From: Datura wrightii
Lineage: Eukaryota; Streptophyta; Magnoliopsida; Solanales; Solanaceae
DNA: 64,000 nucleotides
Assembly (NCBI GenBank): GCA_035772735.1
Contig: JASDFA010000003.1
Location: 98,389,001-98,453,000, forward strand
Direction of reading: 5' to 3'
Positions 10,724-23,737 of this stretch are shown here, in pieces; position 1 is the first letter of the stretch, and the number at the start of each line of letters is the position of its first letter. Both the position numbers and the translations under genes were made by a program. The notes beneath the pieces were generated by a model. It made no database searches. It saw only the letters and a list, made by a program, of their open reading frames with translations, and had not been told where the DNA came from.

Positions 10724-12820
10724 TGTCACATCCCAACTTGGGGAGGCATGACTAGCACCTGGTGCCACTCTTGATACAAGCACATGCAGCCAAATATAAA
10801 ACATAGACCAAAACCATTAAGGCTCGGTGACTCGACACCCCATAAGACAAGAATAAAAAAACATAAGCAATAACGACAATATAAATTAGCCAACTAGGCC
10901 ACCAACTAACCAAAAGAAATATACAAGGGTAACCACCACCCTTCAGCCTAAAAGGTTATGTCTACGAGCCTCTAGTGAGTTAACAGGTTCATACTGGTCG
11001 AGACAGGGCCCTGACCTACTTAATATGTACTTAGAATCAAAAAAGGCATCCCCGAACGAAATAGAGCATACCGATGTCAACTGGAACTCAGCTCAAGCAC
11101 GGGGTCCATGCTCAACCTGACGATCAAGACCTGCAGGCATGAATGTAGTGCCCCGACTAGGGAATCGGTACACAATGTACCGAGTATGAAAGGTGACAAC
11201 AAAACAAGAGTTCAGAGTCGATGACAGCTAATAGGAGATAGAATGATAACCTCAGGAACCCAACTGACAATCCACTACCTGGGGCATATGGTCGACCTCA
11301 AATCATCACATAGTGTCAGTCAAACATACAAAAATAATCACATCAAACAATAACAACAATCAAGTACTGTCAGACCCTCTCTTGGTTGCGGACAGTTAGC
11401 AGAGCTCTATCCATCCGGGAGAGACAATTGCAATCCCAAAAAGGCTCAGAATAGACATATACTGCACTATGGAGGCATGTAACTCCCCACATGTCTTGTA
11501 TGTCTCAGAACGTCCCTATGGGAGGAAAACTCAACTCGACCATAAGCCTATTGTTTTACCCCTTGGACTGAACCCCGTGGCTGGACCTACTCTCAGTGTT
11601 GGGTATCCACGAGTCCTAAGGGACTCAACACACATACGTACACAATCACACAATAACAAATTTTACAATCAAAAACCACATATAAAGGTCCTATGTACTC
11701 CCCAATCGACTTACAACCGGCGTCAACCAACACTTGACACAACCGACTCTAAGGGTTGTTCAACTCGACGATATGCCAACTGACACACGAGTCTAACCCA
11801 ACCTTATGACAACACACATACACATATCATACACAACTAGTAGCTCAACTAAGAGTATACCAACACTTTCTCAAGACACCACAAAGAAGCCTATATTCAC
11901 GACAACAATACTAGCTCAAACCTTATGGATATAATGTCGAAAAAGAGAAGAAACGACCTAACTATACCTTGGAATCCAAAGTATGCAAAACAACTGAACA
12001 TCACTACTTAAGCTCACCAATATACTACCTAAGAACAGTTTAAACAACCAGAAAAAAGCTGCTACAAGAAACAACATAAAACAACGTTTACCAGCTAGTT
12101 CTTAAGAATTTGATGATAACGAAGCTAAGGTGAAAAGATACCATCTCTAAAAGTTCAAAACTATCGTTAGAACACTAATAATCAACATTGAAGAAGGCTT
12201 ACCAAGAAAACTCCATGAAAAAACCAAATGAAACTTGAAAACCTCACCACTACACGAGTTCTATGGTGAATTCTAGACTTCTAAATACCAATACTCACTT
12301 GGGTTGAGCTTCCTAGCCGCCAAACCCTTAGGATGCCATGGGAAGTCCTTGATAGATTCTTTCCTTTGTGAAATTTTCCAGAAATGAAAATATGATAGAA
12401 ATCCATCGACCAAAGGGACTTAAATAGTCCTCCACCACCTTAGCCATTTTTGATGTGCCTGCTTGTGCGGTCACGTGAAAACGCGAATATCTCTCTTCTC
12501 AAAAGTTGGATTGATGAGCGATTTAATGCATTAGAAACTAGACTTACAGAAAGTTAATTTGATAGGTCATGGGACCCCTAACTCCTTCTATATAGGAAGA
12601 AAATCTTTGAGACATTTCACCCAAATTTCCAAGAATTTCTAAAAGGAAATTTGCGATAACTTTTTCCGAATTTTGTTCTACAACTTGATCGACGTCCAAT
12701 CTTAAATATGATCATAGAGTGACTCAAATACCTAATAACACTTCCATCCTAACCTATTAAGTATTCTTAGTCCTAACTCAATAATATGGATTTATTTCTT
12801 AGATTATACGGGGCGTAACA
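10724..12820 (-). repeat. C-family LTR, left copy
   Basis: This LTR of about 2097 bp is flanked on the + strand by TGTCACATCCC and GGGGCGTAACA, which on the minus strand is TGTTACGCCCC...TGACA. It aligns over its length with 14536-16623 with many substitutions, so the copies are old. The open frame at 11469-11783 is not conserved in the second LTR and is a chance ORF. Confidence 0.85.
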
Positions 12821-12856
12821 TTCTCCCCTCATTGGAAACATTTGTCCTCGAATGTT
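12821..12856 (-). promoter_or_regulatory. Polypurine tract and AGGA hairpin of C
   Basis: On the minus strand, AACATTCG, AGGA, CAAATGTT (12856-12837) precede the tract GAGGGGAGAA abutting the LTR. The stem carries one mismatch consistent with a G-to-A change. Confidence 0.6.
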
Positions 12857-13181
12857 GGACAACATGCATGATTCATGCTTAGAACTCAGTACAAGATAAC
12901 TAACTTATGAGCCTACAAAACTGAGGGTCTAACACAAATGACATCAAGGACGCAACACGGCTTGGACCTACCAGGGTACAACTGACTCACACATAACTCA
13001 AACAACTAAAATTATACCTGTACTGACGTACCACTTGCCGGAGGATCTACATCCTTCTGACTCCCTAGTGCAAAAAATCATCCATGTGCTCAACCTAACC
13101 GTATCCATGGCTCAGCCTACACTGCCAGTATGGATGATCCTACAACGAACCCTACAATCGTGACATACCACCCTGCTCTCT
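12857..13181 (-). other. Short non-coding 3' region of C
   Basis: About 325 bp lie between the end of gag and the polypurine tract. In complete Tekay elements, protease, RT, RNase H, integrase and chromodomain would be here; none is detectable. Confidence 0.6.
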
Positions 13182-14293
13182 CTAGGGACAATTTATAAGC
13201 TTGTAACCCATAACACTGGAAGTATAAAAAGTAATTGACTCCCTTCTACACTGTCCCACATGACTTCTGCTGCACACCTTGCACGATGGTGGTGCCATCC
13301 TTTTAGACTGTCGTTGTCCCAACTCCATTGGAGTACCATGACTAGGTTCTATATCTGACGTTGTTGATGTCGGATGTTCGAATGGCTCCCTATGATACCA
13401 TCGTCTAGATCCACCCCATGACCCACTATGGAAGTCTGCAGGCCTCATTCGCTTTCGTTGTTCCCTCTCAGCTTGCTCCTGCTCTAGCCACTTTAAATTG
13501 TCATCCTCCATACTCTGTGCCAATGCTTGTATACGTGCTATGCTCGCACTCATCTGCATAGTAGTGACCCTACAATACTGCACTTATTCTGGAAGCAACT
13601 CATTCACATACCTATGTATCCTAGCTCGCATAGTGTTAACAAAGGAAGGAGCACACCAAGCCAGTGATTCAAATCAAAGCCATACTCCCGCATACTCATA
13701 TCTCCCTGCTCCAAGTGTAAAAATTGTTCTACCTATAGTCTCGAACCTCTAAAGGAAGATACTGCTCAAGAAATGCATCAATAAATTTAGCCCACTTTAT
13801 CGGAGGTGCATCTCGACCCCTCGAGTGCTCCCAACCTTCACACCACAACATCGCCACCTTACGCAATCTAAATGATGCCAACTCTACAGCCTCAATGGGA
13901 GTGACGTGCATAACTTGGAAATGCGATACAATTGATCCACAAAGTCCTATGGGTCCTCATTTACTTGTCTCCCTGAGGACTCTAGAGGATTCAATGCTAT
14001 GAACTCTCGAGTCCTCGAACTCCTAGCTCATTCTCCAAATCCTGTACCTGGTTGTTCCCCAACCTCTAACTGTCCTGCCACTACTCTGGCTAGTAATTAT
14101 ATTGCAGCCCTCAACTCCTAATCAGTCGCAACTGGGGAGGTGCTACAGCTCTCGGGGCCCGCTCAACCCTTGGAACATCTCTAGCTAGGGATATTGATTC
14201 TGGTGATAGAGTGATGGCCTCATCCTGAGCCTCAGAGGGTTATGTCTCTACAGGGGGTACCCTATTAGTACCCTCACCCGTAGTAACATCCAT
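13182..14293 (-). pseudogene. Gypsy gag, decayed (element C)
   Basis: The likely start is the ATG at 14293 (MDVTTGEGTN). Early stops interrupt it, then the capsid core appears: EAVELASFRLRKVAMLWCEG (about 13890-13830), KWAKFIDAFLEQYLPLEVRD, and a downstream frame with SIARIQALAQSMEDDNLKW. The C-terminus has a nucleocapsid-like knuckle region (CKVCSRSHVGQC), ending ...KLINCP. This is the usual gag order for Tekay-like elements, encoding the particle-forming protein. No protease follows. Several stops and frame changes make it a pseudogene. Confidence 0.8.
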
Positions 14294-14520
14294 CCCCTGC
14301 CCAACCATCATTCTATGAGTTACAGGCATATCCTGCACAATCCAACAAACATAAATCTAGACTCGTCTCCAACAACCTCAGACTTAACGCACGATTTGAT
14401 TTAGAAAGAAGATTAACCATCCTAAATGCCCCGCAGCCTCCTATTTATAAGTACGTTGCACATCACACACATAAATAAGACTCTACTATACATGACTCAT
14501 AGAATCTATAAGAAGAACTT

Positions 14521-14531
14521 CTCTGATACCA
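14521..14531 (-). promoter_or_regulatory. Primer binding site of C (initiator-Met tRNA)
   Basis: The minus strand reads TGGTATCAGAG a few bases inside the LTR end at 14536. It is complementary to the 3' end of plant initiator-Met tRNA, the usual primer for Tekay-type elements. Confidence 0.75.
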
Positions 14532-14535
14532 TGTT

Positions 14536-16623
14536 TGTCACACCCCAACCCGAGGAGGCGTGACTGACACCTGGTGCCACTCCTGATATAAGCACATGCA
14601 ATAACCAAAGATAAAACATAGACCAAAACCTTTAAGGCTCGGTGACTCGACACCCCACAAGACAAGCATAAAAACAACATAAGCAACAACAATAATATAC
14701 ATTGTCCAATTAGGCCGCCAACTAACCAAAAGAAATATACAAGGGTAACCACCACCCTTCAACCCAACAGGTCATGTCTACGAGCCTTAGTAAGTTAACA
14801 GGTTCATACTAATCAGGACAGGGCCCCGACCTACCCAATATGTACTCAAAATCAAAAAGGGCATCTATGAATAAACTAGAGCATACCAATGTCAATTGGA
14901 ACTCAGCTCAAGCACGGGGTCCACAATCGACCTGATGATCATGACCTGCAGGCATGAATGTAGTGCCCTGACTAGGGTGTTATACACAATGTATCAAGTA
15001 TGAAAGGTGACAACAAGACAGGAGTTCAGAGTCGACGACAGCTAATAGGAGATATAATGATAACCTCAAGAACCCACCTAACAACCCACTTACCTAGGGC
15101 ATATGGTCAAGCTCAAACCATCGCATAATGTCAATCAAAAATACAAAAAATAATCACATAATAACAACAATAAAGTACTGTCAGATCCTCTCTCCACTGC
15201 GGATAGTTAGCAAAGCTCTATCCATCTAGGAGAGAGAATTGTGATCCCAAGAAGGCTCAGAATAGACATATACGGTGCTATGGATGCATGTACCTCCCCA
15301 TAGGTCTTGCATGTCTCAAAAGGCAAACTCAACTCAACCATAAGCCAATTGTTCTACCCATTGGACTCAACCTCGCGGCTGGACCTACTCTCAGCGTTGG
15401 GTATCCATGATTCCCAAGGACCTCAACACACACACCAAAATATCACACAATCACAAAATTCACAATCAAAAACCACATATAGAGGTCTTAGGTAGCCCCC
15501 AATTGACTTACAACTAGTGTCAACCTACATTTGACACATCTAATTCTAAGGGTTGTTCGACTCGATTACGTACCAACCTACACATGATTCTAACCCAACC
15601 TTATGAAAACACACATATACATATCTTACACAACCATTAGCTAAACCAAGAGTATACCAACACATTCTCAAGACACCACAAAGAAGCCCATATTCAAGAC
15701 AATAATACTATCTCAAACCTTACACGAATCATGCCGAAAAAGAGAAGAAACAGCCTAACCATACCTTAGAATCCAAAGAATGCAAGAAAACCGAACTTGA
15801 CTCCTTAAGCTCACCAAGATACTTCCTAGGAATAGTTTAAACAACCATAAACAAGATTCTACAAGAAACAAACAAGAGAAACAACATGAAACGGCGTTTA
15901 CCAACTAGTTCTTAAGAATTCTTCGATAAGAAAGCTAAGGTGAAAAGCTACCATTGCTAAAAGCTTCAAAACCAACCTTAGAACACTAAGAATCAACATG
16001 GAAGAAGGCTTACCAAGAAAAATCCATGATACAGCCACAACAAACTTGAAAACCACACCGCTACATGAGTTCTACAACTAATTCTAGACTTCCCGACACC
16101 AAAACTCACTTGGGTTGAACTTGCTAGCCTCCAAAACCTTATGATGCCATGGAAAGTCCTTGAGAGAGTATTTCCTTCATGAAAATTTCTAGAAATGAAA
16201 ATATGATAGCAATCCACCGACCAAAGGGACTTAAATAGTGGTCCACCACTTTAGACATTTTTAAAGTGTCTGCTTGTGCGGTCTCGCGAAAACGCGAATA
16301 TCTCTCTTCTTTGAAGCGGATTGATGAACGATTTAATATGTTGTAAACTAGACTTATAGAAATTTAATTTGATAGGTTGTAGGATCCCTAACTACTTATA
16401 TATTGGGAGAAAATCTTTGAGACATTTGACCCAAATTTCAAAGAATTTTTTAAAGGAAATTTGCAATAATTTTTGCCGAATTTCATTCTACAACTTGATC
16501 GACGTCCAATCTTAAATATGATTATCTCAAATACCTAATAGCACTTCCTTCCAAACCTATTAAGTACACTTAGTCCTACCTCAAAAGTCTGAATTTATTT
16601 CTCAATTTATATAGGACGTAACA
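14536..16623 (-). repeat. C-family LTR, right copy (5' LTR)
   Basis: This LTR of about 2088 bp starts TGTCACACCCC on the + strand and ends GGACGTAACA at 16623. It is the partner of 10724-12820 and is followed at 16624 by the interrupted 3' region of D. Confidence 0.85.
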
Positions 16624-18325
16624 ATATGACCCATGAATCCAAGGGACATGCTTCTAGCTTGGCCCTAGAGGGCCTCAGGGAGTATTTCTCACCCATGTAT
16701 TATTTTATTTTATAAATACTCTGAGGATAGAGCATGAATTTAAGTGTATGGTGATGGGATATATTTTGATATTTTGAGGTTAAGGGTGAGTATGCCATCA
16801 AGTTTTTATTTGATTTTTTTTTAAAATGACATACTTCATCCACCCTTTGGTTTTTCTTATGGCCTAGGTTCTTTTACGTAAGGGGGATCTTTGAACCGGG
16901 TAAAATTTTTTCATTTTTAGGAGTAGTTTTAATTTTTTAAGGAGAAGAAAAGGCTTTTTCTAACGATGGATGGTTGATGACCGTCTTGAGGGAAGTTAGT
17001 CATTGGGAACCCATTTGAATGCCAGGTGCTTGGGCTACATGCTAATTTGACCAAAAATGCAAGCATTGGTTTTGAAAGTTGGAAACATGCTGTGGAAAAA
17101 TTGAATGACCTATTTTGAGATACATAGGTTCATTTTCTAGACCCTTGTGTGATGGTATTGGTTTAATATATAATTCTTTCTATTGTTTGCCTAATTAAGG
17201 GTCTACATGAATCTGTCTTGAGTTGAACATATGCCATGTGTTTGTGAGATAATTTGCATACATTGTATGATTTGATATTGATGTCTGGAACTTGCCTAGT
17301 GTGTGTGCTAAACGAAATGAAGGGTGTTAAATTTAGGAGATGATATAGACGTCTCTTTGGTTGACCTACTTTTATTCTATGAATTACCTACCCATTCATG
17401 ATATCCTTAGTTAGCCATGTTGAGCCTTTAGCTTATTCTTTTGGTACAAATGTTAAAGCGAAATCCCTTTTGTCCTATTGACCTTTATTTGATCGAAATG
17501 ACTCCTAAGACACTTTAAAATTGAAACTTTTTTTATATAAAAGGAGCACAAGTGAAGAAAAAAGGGGGAAGCTAAAAGTGTGGAAGTTAGAAGATAAGAT
17601 AAAAGGTAAAAAGCGTAAAACAAGGGAGTTGATGTTAGTATGGAGATGGAAAAGAGAATGAATAAGTCAAAAAGAATAAATATTGTCAAGAAATCTCTAA
17701 TAACCACCAGTTGCAAACATTTCAATCAAAGGAAGGCATAAAGAGTAAAGTAAGAAGATCAAAGAGTATGCTCAAACTGAAAAAAGTTGTAAAGTATTAA
17801 AGTGCTTAGGGAGGTTAGTCACTATTCTGGCCAAATAATTCTACCCGTCCCTTAGCCTACATTACAACCATTTAAGTCCTACTTGCTTCTAACTTTGACA
17901 TTCTTATGTTAGTGGAGTATTTACACCAAGGAAAAACCTATGGTTCATCATATGTGCATGTGAAGTTCTTTGTGAGAGTGAGCATGAATTTCTTTATTTA
18001 TATGCCCATACATGTAATTCTTTCATATTATTGTGAGAAAATGTGGGTGACTCTCTTATTTGTGATAGCACATGGTTGACAAAGGATAGATGAAATGTTT
18101 GATCTCTTGATTAGGCGACATATGTTTATTAGCCAATATTCACAGATCTTGTGTTAGTTCTTGAGGCTAGGTCATCTTAAAAGGTTGTTCTTGAGCATAT
18201 TTTGAAAGTTGAGGCATGTTGTGTTAGAAACTTTCACTATCTATATGGTTATATTAGTCATAGCCAGAGTAGACTAGTTCAATTGGTGTAAGTCCACATA
18301 GGGATAAGGTATAGAGCTTAAGTTA
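16624..18325 (+). other. Conserved non-coding module of D
   Basis: About 1.7 kb without a credible ORF. It contains the conserved hairpin at 16954-16995 (CTTTTTCT with AGGGAAG, using T-G pairs) and other blocks shared with the Athila-like elements in this window. Confidence 0.68.
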
Positions 18326-18361
18326 CTTGCTTGAGGATGAGCAAGGGTCTAAGTGTGGGGT
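18326..18361 (+). promoter_or_regulatory. Covariant AGGA hairpin and polypurine tract of D
   Basis: CTTGCT (18326-18331) pairs perfectly with AGCAAG (18340-18345) around TGAGGATG. The AGGA core matches other elements, but the stem sequence is entirely different. AAGTGTGGGGT (18351-18361) then precedes the LTR. Confidence 0.7.
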
Positions 18362-19964
18362 TGTGATGATAGGAAAAAAGTACATATTTATAGTCTCTAT
18401 TTTCCTCACAATTTAGTTCTTTTGTCATCTCTTTGAGTATCATTTCTATGGATTATGCTTGTATTCCTATGTAGTGACTTTGTAGGTGCTTAATAAGTGA
18501 ATATGGTATCGACTCAAAAAAAAGCTATAAAAGGAATATTTGGAGATTTGGAGCAACTTTGGAGGTGTTTTCAGACAAAATTAAGCTAGTGAGATAGCTG
18601 AAGTGGTGCACCAAAGCCTGAACTTCAGATAAAATTTTTCCTAACACTTAGGCAAGATAGCTGAAATGGTGCACTGGAGCTCAAACTTCAGAATTTTTTA
18701 TAACACCTTGGAGAATTGAGAGAAGTGCTGCACTAGCCACTAAACTTTAGTGAAATTGTGCTCAAGTTGGTGTTATGGCTGAAGTTGCGCGCTAGACCTT
18801 GAACTTCAGAAGAATTTTTGATAAACACCTTGATGAAACAAGAGAAGTGGTGGGCCAAAGGGGTTTCAAGCATGGAAAAATTTTCTAACACTCTGGTGCA
18901 TTGACAAAAGTGACACGCCAGGTCCATTTGAATGAGGAATTTTGACTAACACCTTCGCGAGATGGCAGAAGTGGTGTTCCAGGGCTTGTCGGGGATGAAT
19001 TTTTCTAAGTTCAAAAGTTGAATTACTTAAGGGGAAAGGGTCATTTGTCACAATGCCTATAGAAACTTGTCTAGGGCATTTGTTAGGAATCTATCAGTCA
19101 TTGTACGTAGTCTTTTAGGGGAGAGAGAAGAAGTTCATTTTCTTCTTTACATTTATCTTTATGATTCGAATGATGATTTCTTTGGTTTCACACTTGAACA
19201 TGATTGGTTAAACTCCCTTTTCTAGGGTTTTGGCAATGGATTGATAGTTATAGTTTGAATATTCATTTATGCTAGACGTTTGATTCTTCTTTTCAAGATT
19301 GTTTATGCTTACTTTATTTTATGTTTATTCATTAGATTGATCACCTTTCGAATATTATCTGTTGGCTTGTTGGTTGAACTTGGGAGAGGGAACTAATGAG
19401 GGTTAAGAGAAGCATAGAGTAGGTTTCAATATTCTGTTCAAAAGTTCAAGAGTTGATTTCATTATTAAGGATAGGGATATACCTTACAACCTTATTCAGT
19501 CGAGTCAAATATCTTCAACCGTCGTCTCATGTTTTCTCCTACAACCATAGGGATATACGGTTAGGTTTTATGAGATTGGTTTTGGCTATTCAGGAGAATA
19601 GTTGAGAAGTGAGTTCATAACTTGCAACTAGAAGTCTTTAGAAGGATTTCGTCTAGCGTATTTGAAGCCTAATACTCAACTTGACAGCAAAAGTGCCAAG
19701 ACCCTAGATTTTTAACATCATTTGAATTACAAACTCTTTTGCAAATGAATTTATTTCATTAGCTTTAATTTACATTCCAAGTTTAGTAGAAAGTAATCTC
19801 AAAGCCATTTCCCAATTTTACTTGTGTTTACTTGAATAGTGAAATAAAGGGTTAAACTTAAATAATTAGTCTGACAAGTCTCCGTGGGTACAATATCGGT
19901 CACCGTCCTATATTACTTGATGACCATGTATGCTTGTATGCACTTGGCAAATCACTATAGGACA
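18362..19964 (+). repeat. 3' LTR of D
   Basis: This LTR of about 1.6 kb starts TGTGATGATAGG and ends near GGACA (19964), so both ends are approximate. Its end region resembles other Athila-like LTR ends (GACCATGTATGCTTGTATGC). It contains a tandem array in U3 (18592-19010). Confidence 0.72.
18592..19010 (+). repeat. Seven-copy tandem array of about 60 bp in LTR D
   Basis: Diverged units begin near 18592, 18655, 18712, 18772, 18831, 18897 and 18959. Each carries a version of GAAGTGGTGCnCC, a GAACTTCAG-like word and TTTTTCTAACACC. Unit length varies from 57 to 66 bp. Its place in U3 suggests an enhancer-like array. Confidence 0.7.
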
Positions 19965-20074
19965 TTTAGGAATGCTACTCTTCTTTCATACACTAGATCG
20001 TGCTATAAAGCGAACCCTAAGAATTGAATCTAACTTATGCGTTACTATGAATTTCAGCTCTGAGAATGCTTTCT

Positions 20075-21398
20075 ATGAAGAAGGCAGTTGCAAGATAGAG
20101 GGGTAGTGATAATACTGATGCTATCCTAGAGGTGGACGCCAGTGAGTTACCTCAAGACCAGGGATGTAGACAAGATCCTAGGTTTCTCAGTTGGCCCATC
20201 CACTAAGGCATCACCTCCTCCTTTGATAGTAGACCCAACAGGGAAGCTGAATCTTTTACACCTCAGTAGCCAAACTCTTCAGATGTAGAATTTAGAGGAG
20301 AAATTCATATGCTTACCCAACTTGTGGGGGCTCAGCCTCAACATCAGGAATCAGCCCCCACTAATGCTAGTCCACAAGATTGGGGAATTTATCAAGATGA
20401 ATCCACCAACCTTCACGGGGAGTAACATAGAATAAGACCCTCAAAATATCATTGATGAGATACAGAAGATTCCCAAAGCTATGCATGTTAAAGAAACAGA
20501 GGAAGTTAAACTTGCCACTTATCAATTAAAGGGTATTTCTAGCATTTGGTATGATGCAGCTCCAGTAGTATGTAGTGACTTTATAGAGGCTTTCATTGAC
20601 CACTTCCTGCCTCTAGAATTGAGGGAAGGAAAAGCTAAAGAGTTTATGGAACTTAGGAAGGGTGACATAAGTGTGAGGGATTACAACCTCAAGTTCACTT
20701 AGCTAGCTCATTTTGCTCCAAAAATGATTTCCACAATGAGGACCAGAATTCTCAGGTTTGTGCATGGCCTTAGGAGGCATATAGCTGGCGAATATGCTAC
20801 GACCTTACTACACCATGATATGGATATATCCAGATTAATGGTCTATGCATAGCAGAAAAATAACATAAAATAGGCAAAATAATTGGATAGAGAGCATCAC
20901 CAGAATACGAGGGACAGATCAATAGGCAATGAGAATTGTCACAGAGAAACAGTTGATCTTTATTTCACCAGAGATCATTGGGACCTTCTCCATTTGCCGC
21001 TAGTGCCCCACCGTATGAGTCCAAGAATGAGTAGCGAGGATAGAATAATCAGGGTCACAACCTCAGAGCTTCAGACTCCCAGTCATAGGCCAATTTACCT
21101 AGAGCATTCCATGGCTTCCTCTATGTAGAGGTATGAGAAGAGACACCCGGGGAAATATCGCATAGAAATAAGTGTGTGCTATGAATGTAGACTCCACGAC
21201 CATTTTTAGTAGGATTTCCCTTATGAAGGAAAAAGGGTCGGGGGTGTTGCAGCTAGATCCCATAATACTGCCCCCGCTCCTAAAACATCTCCACATGATA
21301 CTCAATCCTCGCCAAGGGAGGTATGATTAGAGGAGGTGGGCAAAATTGCCTATATTCTCTAGCTGGCTGTCAGGATCTAGAGGCATCTTCAAATGTTT
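20075..21398 (+). pseudogene. Gag of element E
   Basis: A candidate start is the ATG at 20075 (MKKAVA). Recognisable parts are FIKMNPPTFTGS near 20390, EVKLATYQLKGISSIWYDA near 20505, then FIEAFIDHFLPLELREGKAK and FVHGLRRHIAGEYATTLLHH. The zinc-knuckle region near 21180 is degraded (CYECRLHDH). Frames change several times and stops such as those after LKFT and MVYA lie in otherwise conserved context. In the family this encodes the particle protein. Not functional here. Confidence 0.8.
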
Positions 21399-23737
21399 CT
21401 ACAGGTATGATAATAATATTCACCTTTAATGTCTATGCTTTATGTAGATCAAAGGTTTAGGTTATAACCTTAATGACTCCATGAACCCTTCTCAGTATCT
21501 ACTCTAATCGTGAGTCAGTGATTGCAGAATGAGTATATATGAATTGTATAGTTGCAGTGTGTCACAAAGATACTAGCTCTAACCTTATTAAATTAGAAAT
21601 GGTTGATTTTGATGTCATCATGGGTACGGATTGTTCTCCTTATGTTATGATGCGCTGAATTGTCACACCAAAGTGATCATATTCCAGTTTCCCAATGACC
21701 CCATGTTAGAATGGCAGGCAACATTATGCTACCAAATGGTAGGTTTATTTTCTATCTCAAGGCAAGGAAGCTTATTTTAAAGGGATGTTTATATCATCTA
21801 GTAAAGGTAAGGGAAATTGATGTTGATGCAATGGAATTTAAGTCAGTGTAAGTTGTTAACGAGTTTCCAAAAGTATTCCTAGATGAATTACTGGGGATCC
21901 CTCCTCGGAGGGAAATTGATTTCGAGATTGGTGTTATTCCAGGCATGAAGCCCATATCTATTCCTCCATATAGAATAGCCCCAATAGAGTTGAAGGAATT
22001 TAAGGAACAACTAAAGGACTTGCTTGACAAAGGATTTATTCATCCAAGTGTCTCACCATATGGTGCATCAGTCTTATTTGTGTCCGGAAGAAATATGGAT
22101 TCTTATGATTATGTATTGACTACTTTCAGTTGAACAAGTTATCATAAAAAATAAGTATCCACTTCTAAGGATTGATGATTTTTTTGACCAAGTCTAAGGA
22201 ACCAAGTGTTTCTCAAAGATCGGCCTCAGATCAGGATATCACCAGTTGAGGGTTAGGGAAGAAAATATCTTTAAAACAGCTTTCAGGACTCGATACGAAT
22301 ATTGCAAATTTCTTTTAATGTCCTTCCAGTTGATGAATGCATCAATAACTTTTATAGACCTTATGAATATGGTATTCAAATCATATCTCGATCTATTTAT
22401 GATTGTGTTCATTAATGACATATTGGTATATTCAAGGAATAAAGGTGAACTTGCAGCCACCTTAGAAAATGTTGCAGACTCTTAGAGACTACCAACTATA
22501 TGCAAAATTTTCTAAGTGTCAATTTTGGATGAATTCAGTGGCTTTCCTAGGCCACATGGTGTCAAGTGAGGGCATCAAGATAGATCCTCAAAAGATTGAG
22601 GTGGTGAAGAATTGGTCGAGATCCATAAATCCCACGGTGATCAAGAGTTTCCTAGGTTTGAAAGGTTACTACAGACAGTTTGTGGAGGGACTTTACTCTA
22701 TATCTTCTTCCCTTACCAACTTGACTCAAAAGAAGACTAAGTTCCAATAGTTAGAATCTTATGAGAAGATTTTCCAGGAACTAAAGACCAGGTTGACTAC
22801 CCCCCAGTTTTGATCTTACTGGAAGGAACCGATGGATTTTTGGTTTACTGTAATGCTTCGAGAATAGGTCTCAGGTGTATATTGATGCATAATGGTAAGG
22901 TAATAGCCTATACATCCAGATAACTGAAGGTTATAATAGGAACTATCAGACGCATGATCTAGAATTGGATGCAGTGCCATTACTTGTATGGAGTCCATGT
23001 CGATATTTTCATGGACCATAAGAGGCTCCAGTAATTTTCAAGAAGGAGTTGAATTACAGGCAGCGAAGATGGCTTGAATTACTCAAGGACTATGATATTG
23101 ATATCCTATTCCATTTAAAGAAGGCTAATATGATGGCCTATGCTCTTAGCGGATGATCCATGGGGAGTTTAGCTCATGTGGCAGAAAGCAAGAAAGAATT
23201 AGTTAGGGATGTCCACAGATTGACAAGCTTAAGGGTTCACTTTCTAGACTCCAAGGATGGTGGCGTAGTGGTGCTGATAGAGCAGAATCTTCACTAGTTG
23301 CAGAGGTAAATGGGAAACAATACGATGATCCCATCTTGCTCCAGTTGAAGGAGGGGGAATTCACAGACACCAAACTACGGATTTTGATCGAGGAGAAGAT
23401 GGTACTATAAGGTACCAAGGCAGGCTATATGTCCTGAATGTGGATGGACTCCGGGAGAAAATTATGGCAGAAGTGCACAACTTTAGATATTTTATTCATC
23501 TAGGTTAAATGGAAATGTACCATGACTTGAAGAAAATTTATTGGTGGGTTGACATAAAGAAGAATGTAGTAGATTATGTGGCTAAATTCTGAATTGTCAA
23601 CAAGTTAAAGCAGAGCTTAGGGTCCCGGAGGCCTAGCCTAGAACATAGAACTCCTCGTGTGGAAGTGTGAGATGATTAATATAGACTTTATAACAAGTCT
23701 ACCCCAATTATTTCAGAAACATGATTTGATTTAGATA
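21399..23737 (+). pseudogene. Protease-RT-RNase H-integrase remnant (element E)
   Basis: A degraded protease is followed by GRFIFYLKARKLILKGCLYH and the RT entry EFPKVFLDELLGIPPRREID (about 21850-21915). RT continues ISIPPYRIAPIELKEFKEQL and LLDKGFIHPS, shifts frame near 22085, and resumes SGYHQLRVREENIFKTAFRT. The active-site block reads VFINDILVYS where active copies have (Y/F)xDD, so one catalytic Asp is lost. FLGLKGYYRQFVEG marks the RT end. The RNase H and integrase frames are broken throughout, and the integrase part stops at LPQLFQKHDLI where LTR F begins. Confidence 0.83.

Larger units (their letters stand above)
10244..16623 (-). mobile_element. C: gag-only Tekay-like element with LTR-internal-LTR-internal layout
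   Basis: Read on the minus strand, the order is LTR (16623-14536), primer site, gag and short 3' region (14535-12821), second LTR (12820-10724), then a second primer site and the first part of another gag leader (10723-10244). The copy is cut there by B. The internal region between the LTRs is only about 1.7 kb and lacks all of pol. The duplicated internal start (10244-10723 against about 14060-14535) points to unequal recombination between two related copies, or a tandem integration. C itself interrupts Athila-like D at 16623/16624. Confidence 0.82.
16624..19964 (+). mobile_element. D: Athila-like element, 3' part
   Basis: This consists of the 3' non-coding module and 3' LTR of another Athila-like family, truncated on the left by C. 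It shares the ordered conserved blocks with N1, I, K and L: CCTCAGGGAGTATTTCTCAC at 16671-16690, the GATGGATGG hairpin, and the AACTTGCCTAGTGTGTG block near 17288. Its own gag part is not in the window. After the LTR, element E begins. Confidence 0.8.
19965..23737 (+). mobile_element. E: decayed Ty3/gypsy gag-pol, interior only
   Basis: The gag to integrase interior of a Tekay-like element has many stops and frameshifts. It begins right after LTR D, so D probably inserted into E's leader, and is broken at 23737 inside integrase by minus-strand LTR fragment F. No LTR of E is present. It is more divergent than A, B and H. Confidence 0.8.

Noticed and set aside
11469..11783. 104-codon ORF
   Set aside because: It lies within C LTR and the second C LTR breaks the frame.
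17453..17725. 90-codon hydrophobic minus-strand ORF
   Set aside because: AT-rich non-coding module of D; related regions of N1, K and L do not preserve it.
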